NCBI GenBank assembly: GCA_023416695.1 | Contig: JAEZGY010000027.1 | Span: forward strand, 1-64,000 | Reading direction: 5' to 3' | DNA: 64,000 bases | DNA from: Bacillota bacterium | Lineage (GTDB): Bacteria > Bacillota > Clostridia > Lachnospirales > Lachnospiraceae | In this document: in pieces, positions 25,839 to 33,414 of the stretch | Layout of the letters: each line of letters starts with the position of its first letter | Numbering within the stretch: the first letter of the stretch is position 1 | The notes under the pieces: model-generated | Databases searched by the model: none | The model's input: only the letters and a program-made list of their open reading frames with translations | What the model was told of the DNA's origin: nothing | Made by a program: the position numbers and the translations under genes

Positions 25839-25938
25839 TGAACCACTTTTGTTAGAAAAATGATATGTACCCCCTTTACTGGGCAAAACAGTACAGGGGG
25901 TACATATCATTTTGGGTCTAACTTTGGGGGTCGGTTCA
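25839..25938. mobile_element. Palindromic MITE-like element with TGAACC...GGTTCA ends
   Basis: A 100-bp near-palindrome. Ends are TGAACC (25839-25844) and GGTTCA (25933-25938), and the inner AAAATGATATGTACCCCCT is perfectly inverted around a 17-nt loop. The right end read inward, TGAACCGACCCCCAAAGTTAG, resembles IS3/IS150-type terminal repeats. No transposase and no convincing target duplication. Sitting between two convergent genes with T-runs on both sides, it probably also works as a bidirectional terminator. It replaces one arm of the terminator present in the paralogous block (17902-17949). Confidence 0.6.
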
Positions 25939-25961
25939 TAACTCTACTAGTTTTTATTATC

Positions 25962-27470
25962 TTATTCTTTATTTACTCTGGTCCGATATCTTTTAAGATA
26001 CAGACCTAAGGTTAATGCTAACCCAATTACACTAGCTGTAACAATGATTAACCATATATATGTAACACCCTCATCACCAGTCTTTGGAACATCGTCCTTT
26101 TGATCTGTTGGCTTTTCTTTATTAGGCTGTGTGGTAGGGTCAGCACTCGGTTTCGTAGTTGGCTCAGTAGTTGGTGTTGTATTGGTCGTTGCATCATTAT
26201 AAACAACTGCATAGGTAGAGAAGCTATCTGTTTCAAAGGTTAATAGGCCTGTAGCAGGGTCGTAGATTGCATCCAATATAGTAACTTCTCCTTCATGTAT
26301 TCGAATAATTTTATAAGTTCTAGGAACACTAGAATCCTGACTTATAAGAGAAGGAGGCAAAGAAATACTTACTTTTATCTTTCCATTGGTCTTTGTGACT
26401 TTTTGTGGTGGATCATTTCCTATCTGCTTAAATAAGGAAATATCAAGGTAGATTCCTTGTTCATTATCTCCTAGATTACTTTCAATTAAAGCCTTATCCT
26501 CATCCGATATGGTATTACTGATGTCTTCTACTGTAAAAATTATGTTTACGTTTAGTCCATCCTCTGTTCTGGCTCTATCTTCCTCTGTAACAACTTTATT
26601 TAATACATCTGTCTCGTCAGAAACCTTACCAGAATAACTGTTACTAACAGAGTTCTCCATACTGACTTTTCCTGGTACAAATGGTTTACTGTCATATCCA
26701 CAAATATCACAAATAGTATCATCTCCAAATACATGAGCTGCCTTATCTTTTACCTCTGTACTATGCTCACAGGTTGCTGCATGCCAATGGTTCGTTGCAT
26801 CAAAGCTCCAGTCTTTTGAAAAGCTATGTCCTAAAGCTAGAATTACAGTTGGAGCAGTGATTTCTCTTGTAGCAGTAGCATCTGCATATAACTTACCACA
26901 GCTACAAGTATAGTATTCCTCAGTTCCTGTTGTCATGCAGCCTGGCTCTACCTTATTCTTTGTTAGGCAGTTGGCACATGTGTGATTGTATTCAAAGTAC
27001 TTGTAAGTTGAATTATTGGCTGGAACATAAGTAACAAGGTTACTACCATCATAAGAAGTAGATGACTGTGCTGTATCATTACCAGGAAGAACTGGAGCTG
27101 TTTTTAATGTGAATTGACTAGATTGCCCTTCCTCAACACTAGGGTTACTACATCTAACAATAACATTTCCGCCATTGATATGAATACCGCCAGCATTCAT
27201 ATTGTCAGCAACAACAGCTAGACTACCACTATTAATGATCAAACTGTCACAAGTAATTCCATAAGAAGATGACATACCAGGATTACAATTATTTGTAACC
27301 GTTAAGCTTCCTTCCCCAGAAATAGTAACATTTATATTCTCTAAGCGAAATCCGTATAGTCCATTCGTAGTAATTATATTATCTCCTTTAAGGATGATAT
27401 CTAACTTAGGATCGTAAATTGATTCATTCTGGGGAAAAGAACCATCCCCGATTTTCCCATTTGTTCCATC
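25962..27470 (-). pseudogene. 5'-truncated paralog of the sortase-anchored surface protein
   Basis: The reading frame aligns through its whole length with the protein at 17956-19803: YYTCSCGKLYADATATREITAPT, CDICGYDS and an identical end VPKTGDEGVTY...KRYRTRVNKE. The frame is open back to a TAA just upstream of 27470, but there is no in-frame ATG, GTG or TTG before 27275, and that ATG lacks a ribosome site. The signal peptide and roughly the first 110 residues are missing, so the product cannot be exported in the usual way. It has an additional Thr/Pro-rich linker (TTEPTTKPSADPTTQP) before the sorting signal. Confidence 0.8.
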
Positions 27471-27486
27471 TTAAATTGCTATACGT

Positions 27487-27501
27487 TGACAACGCTTTCA
27501 A
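27487..27501 (-). promoter_or_regulatory. Sequence matching the CcpA cre consensus
   Basis: Minus strand TTGAAAGCGTTGTCA fits WTGNAANCGNWNNCW at every position. It lies just upstream of the truncated surface-protein frame. It may be a relic of that gene's regulation or a chance match. Confidence 0.3.
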
Positions 27502-27576
27502 TATATTCGAAATAATATCATAAAATACTCCAAAAATTTTACTCTTAGGACAGAATGTCATTTTTACAGGACAAAA

Positions 27577-27615
27577 AGCTAGTAGATATAAGAAAAACAC
27601 CTATATCTACTAGCT
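27577..27615 (-). terminator. Terminator of the DUF2680 gene
   Basis: AGCTAGTAGATATA (27577-27590) is perfectly complementary to 27602-27615 with an 11-nt loop, and TTTTTG follows on the minus strand. The corresponding hairpin has been lost in the paralogous block near 19940. Confidence 0.9.
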
Positions 27616-27660
27616 ATGGCTTAGTACTCTTTCACTTTATTGTTACGTAATCCCTATTGA

Positions 27661-28032
27661 CTATTTGTTTCTATGAGGCCTCATTAAAGGGAATTCCCCT
27701 TTTTCCATCATATTATCATACAACTTCTGAAGTCCTGATTGCATAGCAGTGGCTTGGGCTTTGTCCAACACACCAAACTCAGCAAGTTTATTTAGTAAGT
27801 CCATGTCCGCTTTTTGCTTGGTTTTTAGAATAGTATAGACCTCCTGTTTCTGTTTATCTGTTAGCTTATTCCACTTATCAAGGGCAGCTTGATATCCGTC
27901 ATCTCTTCTATTATTAGTCCCTTGTTTATCTACCTCTTCAGTCTGTGTATCTACCGCAAGAACTGCAGCGGGTTGGGCAATAAAAAGTCCCATCGCAAGT
28001 GTAAGTGCCACTAAACATAGTTTATATTTCAT
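27661..28032 (-). CDS. Secreted DUF2680-like helical protein
   Basis: 123 residues from the ATG at 28032, which lies 7 nt after GAAAGGA. Signal peptide MKYKLCLVALTLAMGLFIAQ with cleavage near VLA. The mature part carries a helical repeat LTDKQKQEVYTILKTKQKADMDLLNKLAEFGVLDKAQ, the pattern of the DUF2680 family (small exported proteins of unknown role in Firmicutes). It stands divergent from the LytTR two-component genes and upstream of the truncated surface gene, the same order as the broken copy at 20018. Export and family are fairly sure; function unknown. Confidence 0.75.
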   Translation of the reverse strand: MKYKLCLVALTLAMGLFIAQPAAVLAVDTQTEEVDKQGTNNRRDDGYQAALDKWNKLTDKQKQEVYTILKTKQKADMDLLNKLAEFGVLDKAQATAMQSGLQKLYDNMMEKGEFPLMRPHRNK

Positions 28033-28157
28033 AGTAATTTCCTTTCTTCCACTAATACTAAGTATGAGCACTAATCCTGTTCCTTAGTATTCCCCAACAA
28101 ACGACTATATTATTGATATTATAAGTCCTAATAACACCTTATTTCACTATTAAAGAA

Positions 28158-28227
28158 CACATTTCGGTCACATCTCCCACATTTTAGTAATTATTTCATA
28201 GAATTTTCTCTTTAGATAAAGTATGAT
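28158..28227 (+). promoter_or_regulatory. Direct repeats and weak promoter upstream of the LytTR regulator
   Basis: CACATTT at 28158-28164 and again at 28178-28184 (20-bp period), then -10 TATGAT at 28222-28227 with a poor -35. The 38-bp gap from the second repeat to the -10 equals that in the giant wall-protein promoter (39 bp), and both share ATAAAGTATGATA. Suggests a common activator, probably this regulator itself (inference). Confidence 0.5.
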
Positions 28228-28274
28228 ATTAATAAGATGATTTTCTAATCCTAAATAAGAATGAGGGGAATAAG

Positions 28275-29003
28275 ATGTTTGAACTATGTATCTGTGATGA
28301 TGATCATAAAATCACAACTGAATTAGAAAATATTATACATACATGGGCGAAGGAGTTATCTATTCCTTATTCTATTAAGGTTTACCACAATCCTCCAGAC
28401 TTATTAGATGATTTTACACACAAACTTAGATATCATATTTATTTCTTGGATATTCTTATGCCTGGTATCAATGGAATGGAATTAGCCAAAGAAATTCGTA
28501 ACTTTGATGCTACTGCAGATATTATATTCCTGACCTCTTCCAAAGAATATGCTATAGAATCTTACGAAGTGAAAGCAACTAACTATCTATTAAAACCATT
28601 ACAGGAAGATAAGATTCTCTTTACTTTAAAAGAAATCTTTCAACATAAGCATATAGAACCACCAAAGCAACTACAAATTAAAAGTAAAGGGATTACAAAG
28701 CTGGTTCCCTACGATTCTATATGTTTTATTGAATCTAGACGTAATAAATTATATGTCTTTTTAAATACCAATGAACAGCTTGAAACCTACTGCACCATGA
28801 ATGAGATGGAAGCCCAACTAAAAAAAGAAGGTTCTTTTATTCGAGTACACCGTTCCTTCCTAATCAATATGTACTACATTAGAGAATTTGCTTCCAACGA
28901 TATAAGACTTCATCCGAATTATCACGTCCCAATTTCTAAGAATTATCAAGTAAACACAAAAGAAGCCTACTTTAATTTTGCACAAAATCTGTTTCATTCG
29001 TAG
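28275..29003 (+). CDS. LytTR-family response regulator
   Basis: 242 residues. Receiver domain (residues ~1-120) with acidic pocket CDDD at 7-10, phosphoacceptor Asp59 in YFLDILMPGINGMEL, and Lys near 109 (LLKPLQ). The LytTR DNA-binding domain occupies ~140-240 (YDSICFIESRRNKLYVFL, FIRVHRSFLINMYYI). This is the AgrA/ComE/VirR type, which binds paired direct repeats. Paired with the kinase 11 bp downstream. Its position next to surface-protein genes with matching repeats upstream suggests it controls them. GAGGGG precedes the ATG. Confidence 0.93.
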   Translation: MFELCICDDDHKITTELENIIHTWAKELSIPYSIKVYHNPPDLLDDFTHKLRYHIYFLDILMPGINGMELAKEIRNFDATADIIFLTSSKEYAIESYEVKATNYLLKPLQEDKILFTLKEIFQHKHIEPPKQLQIKSKGITKLVPYDSICFIESRRNKLYVFLNTNEQLETYCTMNEMEAQLKKEGSFIRVHRSFLINMYYIREFASNDIRLHPNYHVPISKNYQVNTKEAYFNFAQNLFHS

Positions 29004-29014
29004 GGAGGACTTAT

Positions 29015-30307
29015 ATGATAAACTTAGAGCTTTTACTATGGAGCCTAAATGTATGCATAACTTATTTTTATGGAAGTGTTTTTACCTTGCTATTTTTAGA
29101 TGTTAATTTGAAAGAAAAGAAAAATAAACTAATATTTACTGTATTTTCTCTTCTTTGCATTGGTCTTCAGCTTACCATAGGATACATATCTTCTATGAAT
29201 ACAGTGACTCATTTCTACCCCCTGTTAGTTCATCTACCACTACTGTTTGTTTGTCTATTGGGTTACAAAAAAAACTTGATTGCTTCCTTGGCTTCTATTC
29301 TATTATGTTATTATTTAACCTCTCCAAGATATGTTGTTGCTGCTCTTCTTCTAGAATTCATACCAAATATGCCAGTGGGGGAGGCCACAGCAAGAATAAT
29401 TGCCTCTCTGCTACTAAGTATTGTCATTTATAGATGGGTAGTTCCACTAGTGCGACAAAGCTTTCGTCGAGAGCAAAGAGACATCATGTACTTTTTTATT
29501 CCTTTAATGATTGTCTATGTCCTTTCCTACCTTTTATATGTATACACAGATTTGTTATATACCAAACCTATGCTTATGATAGAAATAATATTTACCTTGT
29601 TTTTTTATATCATAATGTCTTATATTCATTTGTATTTCATTACGTTTGACCGTACACTAAAGTTAGAAAACCGTAATAATATTCTAGATTTATATGCCGA
29701 ATCTATGCATAGACAACTGGCCACATTAAAAGCAAGTTCTGAGGAAAGTAAAGTTTTAAGACATGACATAAGACATTTTGCTCTACTGATGAAGCAATAT
29801 GCAAAAGAAGGGGACCTAGAAAAGCTGCTAGAGTTAGGGTCTGCTATCGAGCAAAAAAATGATGCTTTAATTATAGATGAATATTGTCAGAATAACTCTG
29901 TTAATTTAATTTTATCTACATATATAAGTCAATTAAAACAGGAAAACATCCCTTATGACTTAGAACTTCATATTCCTAATAAAGTTTTTGTAAACGAGAT
30001 GGACTTATGCACAATACTCTCCAATGCACTAGAAAATGCTACAACCTGTCTACTTCAGTGCAAAGCTTCACCACATTTATCTTTAGAAATCAATTGTGAT
30101 GATAACCGCTTGTTCCTTAAACTAGATAATACCTGTCTTCAGCCTGTGTCTTTTAAAGATGGACTTCCCTTATCTTCTAGAGTGGGTCATGGATATGGTT
30201 CCAAAAGTATTGCTTATCTTGCGGACAAGTATCATGGAATATGTTCCTTTTCTTTAAAAAACCGTATTTTTACAACCCAAGTCATTTTACATGCCTCTGA
30301 TACATAA
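29015..30307 (+). CDS. GHKL sensor histidine kinase, AgrC-like
   Basis: 430 residues. The first ~215 residues are six or so hydrophobic segments, then a short coil and the phosphoacceptor box LRHDIRHFALL (~residues 248-258), followed by the GHKL ATPase with N-box LSNALENATTC and glycine box HGYGSKSIAYL. This HPK10 arrangement partners LytTR regulators and usually senses peptides or membrane signals. GGGAGG precedes the ATG. No autoinducing-peptide gene (agrD-like) is evident nearby, so the signal is unknown. Confidence 0.92.
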   Translation: MINLELLLWSLNVCITYFYGSVFTLLFLDVNLKEKKNKLIFTVFSLLCIGLQLTIGYISSMNTVTHFYPLLVHLPLLFVCLLGYKKNLIASLASILLCYYLTSPRYVVAALLLEFIPNMPVGEATARIIASLLLSIVIYRWVVPLVRQSFRREQRDIMYFFIPLMIVYVLSYLLYVYTDLLYTKPMLMIEIIFTLFFYIIMSYIHLYFITFDRTLKLENRNNILDLYAESMHRQLATLKASSEESKVLRHDIRHFALLMKQYAKEGDLEKLLELGSAIEQKNDALIIDEYCQNNSVNLILSTYISQLKQENIPYDLELHIPNKVFVNEMDLCTILSNALENATTCLLQCKASPHLSLEINCDDNRLFLKLDNTCLQPVSFKDGLPLSSRVGHGYGSKSIAYLADKYHGICSFSLKNRIFTTQVILHASDT

Positions 30308-30373
30308 ACTTTCTCATAATATAAGTTGCTAGAAATATTACAAACTTTCCTATTAATCAGTAAGAAGAAAAAA

Positions 30374-30422
30374 TAAGAGTCAAAATGGTTGACAAATGTT
30401 ATTGTCACCTTTTTGACTCTTA
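30374..30422. terminator. Bidirectional terminator between kinase and ilvC
   Basis: TAAGAGTCAAAA pairs with TTTTTGACTCTTA, with an inner GACA/TGTC stem (30374-30394 with 30403-30422). Serves the converging kinase and ilvC genes. Confidence 0.88.
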
Positions 30423-30452
30423 CTATCTTATCTCTTAACCCTTACGAATTGA

Positions 30453-31469
30453 TTAGTTGTTAATTAACTTATCTTCTTCTTTATTCCAGCTGTAAAGCTT
30501 ACGAAGTTCTTCGCCAACTGCTTCACATGGATGTTCCGCAGCATTTCTTCTCATTGATTTGAAATGTGCCATGTTACAGGAATTCATATCAGTTAAGAAT
30601 TGCTGTGCAAAAGTGCCATCCTGTATATCAGCAAGAATCTTCTTCATTGCTTTTTTGGTTTCGTCGGTAATAATCTTAGGTCCAGTGATGTAATCACCAA
30701 ACTCTGCAGTGTTAGAAATAGAGTATCTCATTCCTGCAAAACCGGATTGATTGATTAAATCTACGATTAATTTCATCTCATGAATACATTCAAAATAAGC
30801 ATTCTCAGGAGCATATCCTGCTTCTACAAGAGTCTCGTAACCAGCTTGCATTAAAGCACAAACACCACCGCAAAGTACTGCCTGCTCACCGAATAAATCT
30901 GTCTCAGTTTCAACACGGAAGGTAGTCTCAAGAACACCTGCTCTTGCTCCACCAATTGCTAAAGAGTAAGCTAGTGCTAATTCCTTGGCATTACCTGTTG
31001 CATCCTGCTCTACTGCGATTAAGCAAGGAACACCTTTACCTGCCTGATATTCACTTCTTACTGTATGACCAGGTCCCTTAGGAGCGATCATTGTAACATC
31101 CACGTTAGATGGAGGAACTATCTGATTGAAATTAATTGCAAAACCATGAGCGAACATTAACATATTGCCTGCTTCAAGATTTGGAGCAATGTCTTCCTTG
31201 TATAAAGCAGCCTGTCTCTCATCATTAATAAGAATCATGATGATATCCGCTTTCTTAGCAGCTTCAGCAGCTGTATAAACTTCAAATCCCTGTGCCTCAG
31301 CCTTCGCCCAGGACTTACTTCCTTCGTAAAGACCAATGATAACATGGCAACCAGACTCTTTTGCATTCAAGGCATGTGCATGTCCTTGGCTACCGTAACC
31401 AATTACAGCTATTGTCTTTCCTTCTAATAACGCCAAATTACAATCTTCTTGATAATAAATCTTTGACAT
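30453..31469 (-). CDS. ilvC: Ketol-acid reductoisomerase
   Basis: 338 residues (class I, short form). Isomerises and reduces acetolactate or acetohydroxybutyrate with NADPH, the second common BCAA step. Seen: IAVIGYGSQGHAHALNAKESG, DERQAALYKEDIAPNL, FAHGFAIN, APKGPGHTVRSEYQAGKGVP, and the Mg-binding DLFGEQAVLCGG...ECIHEMKLIVDLI. ATG at 31469 with GGAGG 8 nt upstream; an in-frame TTG two codons earlier is unlikely. Downstream of ilvN with an 83-bp gap, so ilvN-ilvC form one unit. Confidence 0.97.
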   Translation of the reverse strand: MSKIYYQEDCNLALLEGKTIAVIGYGSQGHAHALNAKESGCHVIIGLYEGSKSWAKAEAQGFEVYTAAEAAKKADIIMILINDERQAALYKEDIAPNLEAGNMLMFAHGFAINFNQIVPPSNVDVTMIAPKGPGHTVRSEYQAGKGVPCLIAVEQDATGNAKELALAYSLAIGGARAGVLETTFRVETETDLFGEQAVLCGGVCALMQAGYETLVEAGYAPENAYFECIHEMKLIVDLINQSGFAGMRYSISNTAEFGDYITGPKIITDETKKAMKKILADIQDGTFAQQFLTDMNSCNMAHFKSMRRNAAEHPCEAVGEELRKLYSWNKEEDKLINN

Positions 31470-31552
31470 AATCAAATCCTCCTATAACAACTATGATATT
31501 TATGTTCTCCTTTGTATTACCTATAAGTATAAGGAAATCTAAAGGGGGGTCA

Positions 31553-32056
31553 CTAATCTATGTAATCCGCAATATCACCAGATCCTCTTGGGAGTCCAGT
31601 AATACCGGTGCGAACTAACTCGCGAATTGTAAATCCTTCTAAAAGATGAATAAAGGCATCAATCTTGGCTTGGTTACCAGTAAGCTCAACCATAAGAGAA
31701 TCCTTAGCCACATCTACAATATTGGCTCTAAAGATACCTGCTACAGCAATCACAGCTTGTCTATCTTCCTGAGTTGCAGCCACCTTAACTAGTACAAGCT
31801 CTCTGCATACACTTTCCTGATCCTTTAACTCTTTAATCTCTTTTACATCCTCAAGTTTTGCTAATTGTTTGATAATCTGATCTAAGATATTATCATCACC
31901 ATTTGCCACAACCGTCATGCGGGAATAAGCATTATTTTCCGTCTCACCAACAGTAAGGCTGTCAATGTTATACCCTCTTCTACTAAACAGTCCAGCCACG
32001 CGACTAAGAACACCTGAAGTATTATCTACAAGAATAGATAGTACCATTTTTCTCAT
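31553..32056 (-). CDS. ilvN: Acetolactate synthase small (regulatory) subunit
   Basis: 167 residues, the usual long form. N-terminal ACT domain (MVLSILVDNTSGVLSRVAGLFSRRGYNIDSLTVGETE) binds valine for feedback inhibition, and the C-terminal half (ELVLVKV onward, ending FTIRELVRTGITGLPRGSGD) completes the IlvH/IlvN fold. It must act with the IlvB protein encoded ~24 kb away in another operon. GGAGGG precedes the ATG. Strong promoter and a leader hairpin lie directly upstream, so its expression may be set by attenuation. Confidence 0.95.
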   Translation of the reverse strand: MRKMVLSILVDNTSGVLSRVAGLFSRRGYNIDSLTVGETENNAYSRMTVVANGDDNILDQIIKQLAKLEDVKEIKELKDQESVCRELVLVKVAATQEDRQAVIAVAGIFRANIVDVAKDSLMVELTGNQAKIDAFIHLLEGFTIRELVRTGITGLPRGSGDIADYID

Positions 32057-32077
32057 AACATGCCCTCCCTATGTAAC

Positions 32078-32115
32078 AAAAGCGCCTACCATCACAAGGC
32101 TGTAATGGGGGCACC
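32078..32115 (-). terminator. Terminator-like hairpin in the ilvN leader
   Basis: GGTGCC..CCAT pairs with ATGG..GGCGC (one side 32082-32095, other 32101-32115), followed on the minus strand by TTTTGTT, only ~20 nt before the ilvN ribosome site. The leader is ~100 nt with no BCAA-rich leader peptide visible. Probably an attenuator. Confidence 0.6.
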
Positions 32116-32149
32116 CTTTCGCTATCTCATTACTTATATGATTGTAAGT

Positions 32150-32178
32150 ATTGTATCAATACTGGTTTTGTTTGTCAA
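32150..32178 (-). promoter_or_regulatory. Sigma-A promoter of ilvN-ilvC
   Basis: Minus strand TTGACA (32173-32178), 17-bp spacer, TACAAT (32150-32155). The start should fall near 32143. Confidence 0.88.
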
Positions 32179-32299
32179 GGGAAGCACATTTTGTCAAATA
32201 TATTAATTAGTTATAGTAGTCATAACCAAAACTTCTGAAAATCCCTCTCATTTATAATATATAGTTATATTTTACCACACTGCATAATAAAAAAACAAA

Positions 32300-32329
32300 G
32301 ACTCCGGCTTCCACTCAGTAACCGGAGTC
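32300..32329 (-). terminator. Terminator of the metH-LCP transcript
   Basis: GACTCCGG (32300-32307) pairs with CCGGAGTC (32322-32329), with TTTGTTTTTTT following on the minus strand, ~25 bp after the LCP stop. Confidence 0.92.
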
Positions 32330-32354
32330 CACTGATTGTCTATATGGCTAACAC

Positions 32355-33404
32355 CTATTCTTGATTATAAATAAAATCGTATAAGAGTCTGGCATTGGTA
32401 TCCATATCTGGCACTAGAACCTTCATACCACGAATGGTCTCATTTGTGAAAGTATCATCCACAGGAACCCTAAACTGATTTAACTCTGTAGTACCCATCA
32501 TAACCACAGTCTTCATATAACTAATAATCTCTTCATTTTCTAAATCTGTAGAAATGTAAGGCATAACTGTTTTCATCATATCAAAAAGTTGCGTCAAGGA
32601 GAGAGATTTGGCTTTTTTGAAAATAGCCTGTAGTACTGTCCTCTGCCTTTCTGTTCTTCGAAAATCCCCATTGCCTTCCTTTCGTATTCTAGAGTAGCAT
32701 AAGGCTTGCTCTCCAGTCATAAGATTCTTACCTGGTACCAATTGATTCACAGCATTTTTACTAGATTTGTCTTTATAATAATCGATGAGGTGCTCATACT
32801 CTGACTCTGTGATACTAATATCTACACCACCAAGCCGATCTATAACATTGGTAAATGCCTCAAAATCTACTACCACATAGCCATCTAGCTTAATCTTAAA
32901 GTTATTAGCAATGGTTTCGTATAAAAGTTCTACTCCTCCATAGGAGTAGGCAGCATTAAACCGATTGTCCTCATATCCAGGAATAGTAACATACATATCC
33001 CTCATGAGACTACTAAGCTTTAAGGATCCATGCTTCATATCAATTGTTGCAATCATAGTAGAATCGGAACGTCCAGCTATAGATTCATTGGGCCGTCTAT
33101 CGGAACCAATGAGTAAAATATTAATCACCTCATCATCAGAAACTAAGTCTATTCCTGATAGGTCTACATTACCTAGATCACCCTCTGTGTTCTTCCCCAT
33201 AAGATCTATTACACCGTTAATTTCCATCTCTGCCTTGGCAACACAAAAGCCTACCGTTATAGCTAATAAAAATCCAATACTAAGAACTATCATCTTGATG
33301 CGTCTTCTGCGCCTCTTCTTTTTCATATAGAGCTTGTGAAAGTTTCTTTTTCTCTCCCAATACTCTTCCTCATATATTTGCTGTGTATTTATATATCGAT
33401 TCAT
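32355..33404 (-). CDS. LytR-CpsA-Psr (LCP) cell-wall polymer ligase
   Basis: 349 residues. Basic cytosolic N-terminus (KKKRRRRRIK), one membrane segment (~37-57), then the extracellular LCP domain: ILLIGSDRRPNESIAGRSDSTMIATID, SLMRDMYVTIPGY, RFNAAYSYGG, and ALCYSRIRKEGNGDFRRTERQR with the conserved Arg pair. LCP enzymes transfer teichoic acids or other polymers from lipid carriers to peptidoglycan. Ten bp after the metH stop, so apparently cotranscribed with methionine genes, which has no obvious functional meaning. Confidence 0.92.
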   Translation of the reverse strand: MNRYINTQQIYEEEYWERKRNFHKLYMKKKRRRRRIKMIVLSIGFLLAITVGFCVAKAEMEINGVIDLMGKNTEGDLGNVDLSGIDLVSDDEVINILLIGSDRRPNESIAGRSDSTMIATIDMKHGSLKLSSLMRDMYVTIPGYEDNRFNAAYSYGGVELLYETIANNFKIKLDGYVVVDFEAFTNVIDRLGGVDISITESEYEHLIDYYKDKSSKNAVNQLVPGKNLMTGEQALCYSRIRKEGNGDFRRTERQRTVLQAIFKKAKSLSLTQLFDMMKTVMPYISTDLENEEIISYMKTVVMMGTTELNQFRVPVDDTFTNETIRGMKVLVPDMDTNARLLYDFIYNQE

Positions 33405-33414
33405 TATCTAATCC

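Noticed and set aside
28072..28274. agrD-like autoinducing peptide gene next to the LytTR kinase
   Set aside because: No small frame with a ribosome site and peptide-like C-terminal motif was found in the gap.
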